Assembly: GCA_947085405.1 (NCBI GenBank)
Contig: CAMTWO010000039.1
Coordinates: 14,720-78,719, forward strand
Direction of reading: 5' to 3'
DNA from: JASEGV01 sp947085405
GTDB taxonomy: Bacteria > Bacteroidota > Ignavibacteria > UBA10030 > BY39
Length of the DNA stretch: 64,000 bases
In this document: piece by piece, positions 41,931-50,307 of the stretch
How positions within the stretch are numbered: position 1 is the first letter of the stretch
Layout of the letters: the number at the start of each line of letters is the position of its first letter
Notes under the pieces: model-generated
Told to the model about the DNA's origin: nothing
Database searches by the model: none
The model's input: only the letters and a program-made list of their open reading frames with translations
Translations under genes and position numbers: made by a program

Positions 41931-42476
41931 CTATAGCCGGAAATCAACGCCGATATCAAAAGCTGAATAGCTCAACGTTCCGAAACCGATGCGACCTACG
42001 ACCGCCATATTTTCTGAGAACCAATAACGAGCACCACCATTTGCACCTAAAAAGAGACCGCCCCAGCTTGGTGAAGCGTAGTTGAATCCTGATGGTCCAC
42101 GATATTTTACTGATGCAATATCGTAAGCTAAAGTGAGTCCGCCCCATGGGTCTAATTTCCCATCGCCAACCTTAAAATGATAATTAACCTGACCGCCTAT
42201 CATTATATCGGTGTAAGTCCAACCCCAATCTTCACCGGAGTAAGAACCTTCGTCAGTACTCCAGCTCCAATAACGAAATATACCTCCGATACCTAACAGT
42301 CCGTCTCCAAGTTCGGTATCAAGAGCATACTCATAGTTTGCACCGAATATTGGTGTCGAGCCGTAAAAATATAAACCGATGCTTGGGCCGAGATAGCTCT
42401 TTTGTTTTTCAAATTGTGCAAACGAAGAACTGAAAAATAATAGTGATAATAGTGAGAGAGTTATAAAATATTTCAT
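41931..42476 (-). CDS. Outer-membrane beta-barrel protein
   Basis: A 181-residue protein with a signal peptide (MKYFITLSLLSLLFFSSSFA) and a small barrel: YLGPSIGLYFYG, FGANYEYALDT, GWTYTDIMIGGQVNYHFKV, PWGGLTLAYDI, GLFLGANGGARYWFSENMAV and a C-terminal strand ending in an aromatic-hydrophobic pattern (FDIGVDFRL). It resembles porin/OmpW-like outer-membrane proteins of Bacteroidota. It leads or ends the run of surface-protein genes to its right; ligand unknown. Confidence 0.75.
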   Translation of the reverse strand: MKYFITLSLLSLLFFSSSFAQFEKQKSYLGPSIGLYFYGSTPIFGANYEYALDTELGDGLLGIGGIFRYWSWSTDEGSYSGEDWGWTYTDIMIGGQVNYHFKVGDGKLDPWGGLTLAYDIASVKYRGPSGFNYASPSWGGLFLGANGGARYWFSENMAVVGRIGFGTLSYSAFDIGVDFRL

Positions 42477-42523
42477 TGTGAATCTCCATTAATTGTTTTT
42501 TGATATGTGTTTGTTATTTGTTA

Positions 42524-45001
42524 CTATTTTAAAAGTAAAAGTTTTTTTGTTTCTATAAAGTTGCCCGCTTGTATGCGATAGAAGTATAAACCGCTTGCAA
42601 ATCCTCCGCCTAAGGCGGACGCATTCCACTCAACCGATTTATACCCTGCTGATTGTATTTCGTCGGTAAGAACTTGCACAACCTGACCAAGCATGTTATA
42701 AACTGTAATTGTTACTTTGCCTTCGACGGGTAACTGGTATTTTATCGTTGTTGTTGGATTAAACGGGTTCGGATAATTCTGTGCAAGTTCAAACGTCGGA
42801 GGTACTCTTGAATCAATTTCAACAACTCCTGTTGTGCTTGTTACGGTTGCACGCATGAATAGTGTATAATCATCGGGGGAATTTAATTTAGACCAACTTG
42901 AAGAATTATACTCATAAGCTCTCTGATTTCCCGGTGGTAGATCTCCACCTATGAGCGGTTGATTAGTTCCGTCGTAAAGTACGCTTACATAAAAATCACC
43001 ATTAACATTTGCGCCGGTAATATCGAAAGATTGCCATCCAACTTGTGCGGGTGTATATGAATAAGGAGTAATAATTTGTGTTCCTGGTAAACCGTTGGCG
43101 CCATCTGCTCGATACATCTTCAAAGTAAAATGTCCGGTACCACCGGCGTTATCGCCTGTGATTTCGATTTTAACATTTGTTATAGTTACATTTGAAACAG
43201 GCGGCGTAAACTTAACTGCTAATTCCCAATTAGCCGCGGGTTCATAAACACCTGTGGCGGAAGAACCATCGTCATAAGTCAAATCGTAGGCTGAACCAGA
43301 ACTACTGCCTATACCGACTGCACTAAAACCTCTCGCGACCGCATCATACTCTGCCGAGTTTTGTCCAAATAAATCTTTAGCTGAATTCAGACAAGCATTT
43401 CTACAATCTATGAACTGTGAATTAATAGTAAGATAAGCTGTCAATGCTCTGTACCAAATCAAACCTGCTTTAGATCGTCCTATTGTAGTCGCAACGTTAT
43501 AAAATGCTTTGTTCGGAATGCCACTGTTAATGTGCACACCTCCGTAATCGTTATTGGGATCATTGGGAAGGACGACATATTCATCCATGTGAGCTGGTTG
43601 CCATCTCGGATCGTTCGATGATAGCCCCATGTGTGGATCTTGCATACTCCTAAGAGCATCACCATTTATTCCAGGCGTAAATACATCCTCACCAATCAAC
43701 CAATCGGCGCTATCACAGATTGCGCCAAACACATCGGAGAAACTTTCGTTAAGTGCACCCGGCTGTAATTCGTAAACGAGGTTAGCTGAGTATTGCATAA
43801 CACCGTGCGCAAGCTCATGTGCAATTACATCCAACGCACCTGCAAGATTTGAGAAAGTAACTCCATCCCCGTCGCCATACGACATAGACACACCATTCCA
43901 AAAAGCATTGTTGAGGTTGACCTGATAATGGACAACATTTCTCAGAGAACCACCAGCATTATCATAGCTGTTACGGTTATAACGTGTTTTAAAAAAGTGA
44001 TAAACTTCACGCGAATAATAATGTGCACTTACTGCCGCTTGTAAGCTTGCATTATCATTGAAATTGTTGTTGTTATTCGGGTCTGTTACATAAACAGCGC
44101 TACCATAACCATTTCCGGCGGTGTCATTTTTAGCGTCGATAGTTGCAATCACTCCCTTAAAGCTATCAATCGGGGGAACATACATAGGTAACGATGCGTC
44201 AATCATATAATATGTACCACCAGACAGATAGGAATTGATTGTTTTAACAGTCCCATCTAGAGCGATACCTGAGCCAACAGCCGGACCATCATAACGAATA
44301 CCGTCATCGATTTTAATTACATCGCTATTTAACGCATCAATAAAAACCGTCATCATTGGATTTGAGTACGAAGGGAGCGCAACTGCATATACTAAAAGCA
44401 ATCTCGGTCCTTGAGAGTATATGTTCAACTCTCCCGATTCGTCAGTAGATTGATACGTGCCTAATTTATCTTTTGCTATTTGTATGGCAGTATGAATATC
44501 TATGGATGGTATAGTATTTATATCTGGCGTCGGATAATACCTGCCGTTCACACTCTCAACCGCCCCATCAGAATTGAAGTGGGCAATCAATTGTCCGTGA
44601 AATATTTTTACTCCATTTATATGTTGCTGATATTTTATATGTGTCATTCCATTTTCATCTGTGATGTTCGAAATGACTTTCAATTCCTTATCCGGTTCCT
44701 TCAACCCAAATAAATCCTTGTTTTCTGAAAGGAACCTTATTCCGTCAACCGATTTATCAGCGCTGTTCGAAAAACCGGCTTGTGTTAGTTTTCCCGAAAC
44801 AAATGTCGGCGTAGAATTATTTTCGTTCCACTCGATTTGAACTTTATGACCGACCTTCGATTCTAATGCTCTTAAACCGTTCTCAGTATTATGATAATAA
44901 AACTTAACGCTAAGGTTTGACGATTTAATTCCCGGATTTGAATTAATAAATCCTAGAAATGGAATCACCAGAATCAGAAATAATTTGTAATAAGATTTCA
45001 T
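42524..45001 (-). CDS. Secreted M4 (thermolysin-like) metallopeptidase with type IX sorting domain
   Basis: An 825-residue exported protease. After a signal peptide come the FTP/PepSY inhibitory propeptide (to about 230), the M4 catalytic domain with HELAH (H395, E396, H399) and the third ligand E419 in NESFSD, then HINSGIPNKAFYNVA with its active-site region, a beta-sandwich (about 575-725), and the C-terminal type IX sorting domain (FELAQNYPNPFNPTTTIKY ... ETKKLLLLK). It should be released or anchored at the cell surface. Residues ASALGGGFASG in the sorting domain come from a TCCGCC palindrome (42605-42619), absent from the paralogous domains nearby. GAGG precedes the ATG. Confidence 0.93.
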   Translation of the reverse strand: MKSYYKLFLILVIPFLGFINSNPGIKSSNLSVKFYYHNTENGLRALESKVGHKVQIEWNENNSTPTFVSGKLTQAGFSNSADKSVDGIRFLSENKDLFGLKEPDKELKVISNITDENGMTHIKYQQHINGVKIFHGQLIAHFNSDGAVESVNGRYYPTPDINTIPSIDIHTAIQIAKDKLGTYQSTDESGELNIYSQGPRLLLVYAVALPSYSNPMMTVFIDALNSDVIKIDDGIRYDGPAVGSGIALDGTVKTINSYLSGGTYYMIDASLPMYVPPIDSFKGVIATIDAKNDTAGNGYGSAVYVTDPNNNNNFNDNASLQAAVSAHYYSREVYHFFKTRYNRNSYDNAGGSLRNVVHYQVNLNNAFWNGVSMSYGDGDGVTFSNLAGALDVIAHELAHGVMQYSANLVYELQPGALNESFSDVFGAICDSADWLIGEDVFTPGINGDALRSMQDPHMGLSSNDPRWQPAHMDEYVVLPNDPNNDYGGVHINSGIPNKAFYNVATTIGRSKAGLIWYRALTAYLTINSQFIDCRNACLNSAKDLFGQNSAEYDAVARGFSAVGIGSSSGSAYDLTYDDGSSATGVYEPAANWELAVKFTPPVSNVTITNVKIEITGDNAGGTGHFTLKMYRADGANGLPGTQIITPYSYTPAQVGWQSFDITGANVNGDFYVSVLYDGTNQPLIGGDLPPGNQRAYEYNSSSWSKLNSPDDYTLFMRATVTSTTGVVEIDSRVPPTFELAQNYPNPFNPTTTIKYQLPVEGKVTITVYNMLGQVVQVLTDEIQSAGYKSVEWNASALGGGFASGLYFYRIQAGNFIETKKLLLLK

Positions 45002-45012
45002 AACATCCTCAT

Positions 45013-45477
45013 TTAATTTGATTGTTTGTTAATAGTATCGTTAATAATTTTTTTCAACTGCGAATGGAACTCTCTAATATTAGCCGGCACACTTTCGTCT
45101 GGCTCGGATCCCGACCAGGAAACTGAATGCTTAAAATTATTCTGGCTCAATTGAATATATGAGGTAATATTACCTGACTTTTTATAGTTTGTACCCACTA
45201 TATCATTACCTAATACCAACTCAGATAATTTTTCGAGTTGCTCACGACTCAGTGTGTTAATGTGTTTTAGATTTGTATCCGTAAATACCTTGCCTTCCCA
45301 ACTACTAATATTACCCAGAGTATCAATATAATAGCCGCTATATATTCCTGTGAATCCGCCTCCCGCTCCAATTATAATGTTGTATTTCATTGTTTTGGGG
45401 GTCGCTGGTTTTGAAGAATAACAGCCCATCAGAGTTATCCAGATGATTGATATGAAAATAAAATCGAAAAATTTCAT
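45013..45477 (-). CDS. Small lipoprotein of unknown function
   Basis: A 154-residue protein with a hydrophobic N-terminus (FIFISIIWITLMGCYSS) and a lipobox (TLMGC), so it is probably lipid-anchored in the outer or inner membrane. The mature part has YNIIIGAGGGFTGIYSGYYI, an inhibitor-like strand, and a helical C-terminus. No family is recognised. It lies 11 bp upstream (in reading direction) of the M4 protease and 9 bp after the beta-helix gene, so it could protect against or control the protease, which is only a guess from position. Confidence 0.7.
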   Translation of the reverse strand: MKFFDFIFISIIWITLMGCYSSKPATPKTMKYNIIIGAGGGFTGIYSGYYIDTLGNISSWEGKVFTDTNLKHINTLSREQLEKLSELVLGNDIVGTNYKKSGNITSYIQLSQNNFKHSVSWSGSEPDESVPANIREFHSQLKKIINDTINKQSN

Positions 45478-45486
45478 TTCGCTTCT

Positions 45487-47388
45487 CTACTTTAAAAGCA
45501 AAAGCTTTTTTGTTTCTCTAAAATTACCTGCTTGCCCGCCATCTATTTGTCGGGCTTGAATCCGATACATATAAACTCCGCTTGGGAAGTTAGACGCATT
45601 CCATTGGACAGATTTATAACCGGCTTCTTGTATCTCATCGACCAATGTGGCGACTTGTTGACCTAATATATTGTAAACCGTAATAGAAACGTGCGACGCC
45701 ATCGGTAAATCGTAACGGATTGTAGTTACCGGATTAAATGGATTAGGATAATTTTGAGCTAATGAGAATTCAGTCGGAATATTATTTTCGTTCTCAACAG
45801 CAGTTACAATGTTTAGTCTTGCAAAAGCGGAAGTCATCCCTGCTAATGGATTAGTTGCTGTAACTGCGATAGCCCCGACCGATGGATCGTTAATAATGAA
45901 TGAGAAGATGCCGGTTGCATTTGTTGTAGTTGAGCCAAGCCATTCATAAGCAGAGGCAGCAATTTCAAATCTGTTTGCTTTATAAACGTCAATGACCATA
46001 CCGGGTAATAAATGTAATCCGGAAAGTGTACTTGCATTGAATGAAAGACTGAAAGGTGTCTTTAATCCGAGATTAGAAAGCGAATCGACGAAAAGATTTA
46101 TTAATCCGTTTTGGTTAATAATATTTTTTCTAAAAACAATTTCATTCGGCGAATATCCAAAATATGATTTTATTTCCAATCCGGTTTCTTCGTTACCCAC
46201 GATTGTGTTAGGTATGTAGTTATTAATTTCATCGGTACCAATAGTAACATCTGCAACGTTTCCGTATAAACTTATTCCTGTACCATTTGGGTATTTAACA
46301 TCATTTTTATTAACGCCAATTCTGTTCCGGTAAATTAAATGTCCACTCGTATAACTAATATCATCATAAGCAAAAATACCAATACCAGTAGTTATATTCC
46401 CTGAAATCACATTATCGTAAATCTTCGTATTTGTAACTCCGTTTGAAATGGATATTCCGTGATTATTGGGAATTACACTATCTTGAAGACTTGATAAGCC
46501 AATTATATTATTTACGATCAAGTTTTGATCGGCGTAAGTATCGGGTGGAGCAGCGTATATTGCGATGCCTATCTGATTACCGGATATAATATTTGTAGAG
46601 AATGTTCCTGAGCCGCCAATTAAATTTTTATCTGAATTGATCGCAATTCCTATTGTATTACCAAGTCCCGATTGCCCTGAAATATTTGTACCGATATAAT
46701 TTCCCTCAACAATATTTCCAGTTCCAAAACCGATAATTATGCCTGAGGTGCTGCTACCACAGATTATATTACTTGCCCCAATTGCGTTCTTACCAATTTC
46801 GTTATCTCCTTCTGTAATAAGAATTCCTACTTGATTTGGCTGAAGATTATCATTAGCGGTAATTCCGATAAAATTGTTGTAAATTTTATTCCCTGTACCA
46901 CCGATTACAATTCCGTTAGCACAATTAACAATCTCATTGTAGTTACCACCGATAACACCAACCGTGTTATTATTTCCCTGTATGTTAATTGCCACCATAG
47001 CATCCGATATTTTAAGACCTTGTATAGTATTACCATTCATCAAAACTAAAGGAGCTAAACCTGATAGAGTTATCTGATTATTGCCGTTGATTGATGAGCC
47101 GTCGTAGGGTGCAATATCACTCATCAAGTTTATTGTTCCACTAACACTAAATGTTATGTTAACTGATCGGTTCATATAATTTGCTTCCTCAACCGCAGCT
47201 CTTATTGTGCATCTTCCATTCTCATCCTTACAAATTCCATCTTTAGATTCATCTATCGGAGTATTCGGATCATCGTATGGATAAGATTTGCTATCGTCAG
47301 CCAAAGAATTTACAGTAAAACTTAGCTGAGCATTGCTGAATGTGCTGCAACTAATAATTATTATTAGTGTTGCAAAAATATTTTTCAT
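45487..47388 (-). CDS. Secreted right-handed beta-helix protein with type IX sorting domain
   Basis: A 633-residue exported protein. A signal peptide (MKNIFATLIIIISCSTFSNA) is followed by a CSLREA-like N-terminal segment (FTVNSLADDSK, GICKDENGRCTIRAAVEEAN), then many parallel beta-helix coils (NNTVGVIGGNYNEIVNCANG, TGNKIYNNFIGI, TGNIVEGNYIGT, NNIIGLSSL) through about residue 470, a small beta domain and the sorting domain (FSLAQNYPNPFNPVTTIRY ... KKLLLLK). Such beta-helices bind or cut polysaccharides or act as adhesins; no catalytic signature is clear. AGGAG precedes the ATG. Confidence 0.88.
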   Translation of the reverse strand: MKNIFATLIIIISCSTFSNAQLSFTVNSLADDSKSYPYDDPNTPIDESKDGICKDENGRCTIRAAVEEANYMNRSVNITFSVSGTINLMSDIAPYDGSSINGNNQITLSGLAPLVLMNGNTIQGLKISDAMVAINIQGNNNTVGVIGGNYNEIVNCANGIVIGGTGNKIYNNFIGITANDNLQPNQVGILITEGDNEIGKNAIGASNIICGSSTSGIIIGFGTGNIVEGNYIGTNISGQSGLGNTIGIAINSDKNLIGGSGTFSTNIISGNQIGIAIYAAPPDTYADQNLIVNNIIGLSSLQDSVIPNNHGISISNGVTNTKIYDNVISGNITTGIGIFAYDDISYTSGHLIYRNRIGVNKNDVKYPNGTGISLYGNVADVTIGTDEINNYIPNTIVGNEETGLEIKSYFGYSPNEIVFRKNIINQNGLINLFVDSLSNLGLKTPFSLSFNASTLSGLHLLPGMVIDVYKANRFEIAASAYEWLGSTTTNATGIFSFIINDPSVGAIAVTATNPLAGMTSAFARLNIVTAVENENNIPTEFSLAQNYPNPFNPVTTIRYDLPMASHVSITVYNILGQQVATLVDEIQEAGYKSVQWNASNFPSGVYMYRIQARQIDGGQAGNFRETKKLLLLK

Positions 47389-47418
47389 AGCTGTTTCTCC
47401 TTTCTAATTGTTTTACGG

Positions 47419-47967
47419 TTATTTTAAAAGCAAAAGTTTTTTCGTTTGACTAAAATTAGACGATTTAATCCGATACATATAAACACCGCTTGGGAAGCTA
47501 GACGCATTCCATTGGACAGATTTATAGCCGGCTTCCTGAATCTCATCTATCAATAATGCGACTTCTTGGCCTAATATGTTGTAAATCGTAATTGAGACGC
47601 GCGACGCCATCGGTAAATCGTAACGGATTGTAGTTACCGGATTAAATGGGTTGGGATAATTCTGTGATAGCGAATATTCAGTTGGAAGTCCTTCTGGTTC
47701 TTTAACAGAAACAAGAATAGTTCTGAATAAAGTATCCGCCAAGAATCCACTACTAACTTGTGTGTTAGCTTGTTGTGAAGTGCCAACAAAATTCTGTCCT
47801 ACAACAGATTTCACCGCTGTATTTGATGTTTTAGATTCTGCAAAGCCCATGTTGAAACTTGACCAGCTAACAAAATTATTTTGTGCAGGTGCCGTGATAG
47901 TGAAAGCACTAAATAATAATATCAAACAAGACCAAAGTTTCTTAATTTTAATTTTGTAAGTCATCAT
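47419..47967 (-). CDS. Small type IX-sorted secreted protein (module copy 1)
   Basis: A 182-residue protein: signal peptide, a unique ~65-residue segment (NNFVSWSSFNMGFAESKTSN, VVGQNFVGTSQQANTQV, SGFLADTLFR), then the sorting domain. Nearly identical paralogues lie at 54882-55409 and 58700-59257. All three follow, in reading direction, a fibre gene of the same family. The short N-terminal part may dock onto the fibre or surface; this is inference from the constant pairing. AAAAGGA is close to the ATG. Confidence 0.8.
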   Translation of the reverse strand: MMTYKIKIKKLWSCLILLFSAFTITAPAQNNFVSWSSFNMGFAESKTSNTAVKSVVGQNFVGTSQQANTQVSSGFLADTLFRTILVSVKEPEGLPTEYSLSQNYPNPFNPVTTIRYDLPMASRVSITIYNILGQEVALLIDEIQEAGYKSVQWNASSFPSGVYMYRIKSSNFSQTKKLLLLK

Positions 47968-47981
47968 TGTTCCTTTTGATA

Positions 47982-50183
47982 TTATTTGTTTTCTAATGCT
48001 TCTATGCGTTTTAATAGCTCTTCGATTAATTTTTGTTGTTCCTGCACTGCTTTTACTAATGGTACGGTAAACTCCGCATATCTCAAACCATAGTAGCCAT
48101 TTTCATCTTGCGGTTTATCCACTCCGCTGAAATTATATCCCACCTGCTGTGCGGCAGTTTCTACTTCCTGTGCAATAAATCCCGTAACAATTTCTGCTGG
48201 TTGACTGCTTGCCATTGATGGTTCATTTGTATTATTATCTGCGGCTATCTTCGATCTTCTTTCATGCACACCCGTCAACTCATTTACCATCTCACGGTTT
48301 ACTTGATAGGTTACTGGTCGCAATTTTGTAATGAAATCCAACCCCGGTACGTTTTCATTAACATTCTCTTTAAATCTTCCATCACTAAGAGTTGACCAGC
48401 CCACCTGCCCGCCGATGGAGGTAACAAATACATTTCCTATTCTTACCATATTTGACGCAGTAGCAGTAGCATCAATTCCGATACAAGTAGTATTAAAAAG
48501 ATTAGCTGAATTAGGTCCGGTATTGTATCCTATTGCTGTGTTATAGGAGCCGGTAGTATTTGAAACCAAGGAGTTTGCTCCTACTGTTGTGTTTTGAAAT
48601 CCTGTTGTTGTATATATTAAAGCGCTTCGCCCGATTCCCGTATTGTTATTACCTGTCGTGTTGGAATAAAGCGCATAAACTCCGTTGGCGGTATTGTTGT
48701 TTCCTGTGGTGTTGAAAAAAAGTGCATTCACTCCGTTGGCGGTATTCTGGATTCCAGTGGTGTTGGTAAAAAGAGACTGTACTCCGTTGGCAGTATTGCT
48801 GGCTCCTTCGGTGTTGAAACGAAGCGCACTCACTCCGTTGGCTGTATTGTATTCTCCTGTGGTGTTGGAAGAGAGCGCAAGCATTCCAGTGGCAGTGTTA
48901 TTGTTCCCGGTGGAATTGAAATAAAGCGTCCCCCCTCCTGTCGCTGTATTGGAATTCCCCGTAGTGTTAGATCTTAGTGCATTCGTTCCGTTGGCGGTGT
49001 TTTCTTGTCCCGTGGTGTTGGAATAAAGCGCATTCACTCCGTTGGCGGTATTGTTGGCTGCGGTGGTGTTGGAATAAAGGGCGCGCGATCCCGTCGCTGT
49101 ATTGGAAACTCCGGTGGTGTTGGAAAGTAGGGCTTCCACTCCAGTGGCGGTGTTGTAGCTTCCAGTCGTGTTGGCATAAAGCGCCTGTTTTCCGGTGGCA
49201 GCATTGTAGGCTCCGATAGTGTTGGAAAAAAGCGCATCCCTTCCAATGGCGGAATTGTAGTATCCTACGGTGTTGGAGAAGAGTGCCTTCATTCCGACGG
49301 CTGTATTCATCCATCCTGTGGTGTTGGAATACAGGGCCTGAAATCCGTTTGCTGTATTTGCGTATCCTGATCCTGAGACGTTGGAAAAACCAGCATATGC
49401 TCCTACGAATACATTGTCCCATGGGTTCGACAATATTTTCACACTGTCTATCATATAACCCCTGTCTGCCATGATGTTGATATTCCCTCGCACATCTAAT
49501 TTTTGTACAGGGGTGGCTGTGCCAATACCGACATTACCAGTATTGTAGTAAATGTTTGAGCCGCTGGTTGTCCATTGACTGCTAACTCCTAAAGTACCAA
49601 CCGAATCATTCCTCGGCGTCCATGATAATCCGTTCCACTTCATCACCTGTCCGGTGGAAGCACCATTTTGAGCTATATCTGTAAACTGGATTGTACCATC
49701 GACGATCTTTGAACTTGTAACGCTGTTATCTGAAATTGTTCCAACGATACGTGCACTATCTACAAATGCCTGTTGAGGTGAAGATTTTGCATACTGTGCT
49801 GTATCGGCTTTCACAGAGTTAAGACTATAACCAACAGCATTCAATGGAATCCTCTGCGGCATTTCAGGGTCTGCGCCGGCTTTAATACTTAACCAATATT
49901 GTTTCGTAAAAGTAATCGAAGAACCAAAGGGTGTAACATCTCCCAATGTAGTAGAAAATAATCCACGTTTGACTTGAAGGTCCTTTGTCTCAAGCCAGAG
50001 AGAACTTCCTGCGGTACTAACATCGTACAAACGGAATGTGAACGAATACACTCCGTCCGATTTTGGATTCCCCAAACTGTCCGTCAGTACACCTTGGTAG
50101 GAGAGTGTGCGAGGAATTTGTGCGAAAAGATTTAGAGAGAGGATTATAGTTAAAAGCAGAAAAAACATTAGTACAGGTTTCAT
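47982..50183 (-). CDS. Secreted fibre protein with 17-residue repeats and S74 chaperone domain (module copy 1)
   Basis: A 733-residue exported protein. After the signal peptide comes a family N-terminal domain (IPRTLSYQGVLTDSLGNPKS, VKRGLFSTTLGDV, RIPLNAVGYSLNSVKADTA). From ~276 there are sixteen 17-residue repeats of the form NTANGxxALYSNTTGxx, like trimeric phage-fibre or adhesin shafts. The C-terminus is an S74 intramolecular chaperone (SDGRFKENVNENVPGLDFI, TGFIAQEVE, YAEFTVPLVKAVQEQQKLIE) ending in a coiled coil. S74 domains trimerise the fibre and cleave themselves off. No sorting domain is present, so surface export may depend on the small sorted protein next door. Confidence 0.85.
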   Translation of the reverse strand: MKPVLMFFLLLTIILSLNLFAQIPRTLSYQGVLTDSLGNPKSDGVYSFTFRLYDVSTAGSSLWLETKDLQVKRGLFSTTLGDVTPFGSSITFTKQYWLSIKAGADPEMPQRIPLNAVGYSLNSVKADTAQYAKSSPQQAFVDSARIVGTISDNSVTSSKIVDGTIQFTDIAQNGASTGQVMKWNGLSWTPRNDSVGTLGVSSQWTTSGSNIYYNTGNVGIGTATPVQKLDVRGNINIMADRGYMIDSVKILSNPWDNVFVGAYAGFSNVSGSGYANTANGFQALYSNTTGWMNTAVGMKALFSNTVGYYNSAIGRDALFSNTIGAYNAATGKQALYANTTGSYNTATGVEALLSNTTGVSNTATGSRALYSNTTAANNTANGVNALYSNTTGQENTANGTNALRSNTTGNSNTATGGGTLYFNSTGNNNTATGMLALSSNTTGEYNTANGVSALRFNTEGASNTANGVQSLFTNTTGIQNTANGVNALFFNTTGNNNTANGVYALYSNTTGNNNTGIGRSALIYTTTGFQNTTVGANSLVSNTTGSYNTAIGYNTGPNSANLFNTTCIGIDATATASNMVRIGNVFVTSIGGQVGWSTLSDGRFKENVNENVPGLDFITKLRPVTYQVNREMVNELTGVHERRSKIAADNNTNEPSMASSQPAEIVTGFIAQEVETAAQQVGYNFSGVDKPQDENGYYGLRYAEFTVPLVKAVQEQQKLIEELLKRIEALENK
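48543..49358. repeat. Sixteen 51-bp tandem repeats in fibre gene copy 1
   Basis: Sixteen units of 17 codons (consensus N-T-A-N-G-x-x-A-L-x-S-N-T-T-G-x-x). On the plus strand each appears as a CCGTTGGCGGTATT word followed by GTGGTGTTGGAATAAAG. The DNA is strikingly uniform, as expected from slippage or recombination. Confidence 0.9.
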
Positions 50184-50232
50184 TTTAAGTACCCTTTTAG
50201 TTAGTTAAAGAACGTTATTGATTGATTGATTG

Positions 50233-50275
50233 TAAAAAATCCAAACGGCACTTACCCATTGAAGGATAACTGCCA
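50233..50275 (-). terminator. Conserved leader hairpin upstream of fibre gene copy 1
   Basis: On the minus strand GGCAGTTATCC (50275-50265) pairs with GGGTAAGTGCC (50258-50248), then GTTTGGATTTTTT. It lies after the stop of the metzincin-like gene and before the fibre ATG. The same element recurs at 58625-58667 and 61063-61104, so it may be a terminator/attenuator copied with the gene. Confidence 0.6.
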
Positions 50276-50307
50276 TCTGAATGCTGTTAAAATTATATTA
50301 ATTGAAC

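Noticed and set aside
48543..49358. Regular 51-bp repeats looked at first like a CRISPR-type array
   Set aside because: The repeats are in frame, encode a 17-residue periodic peptide throughout and have no unique spacers, so they are protein repeats.
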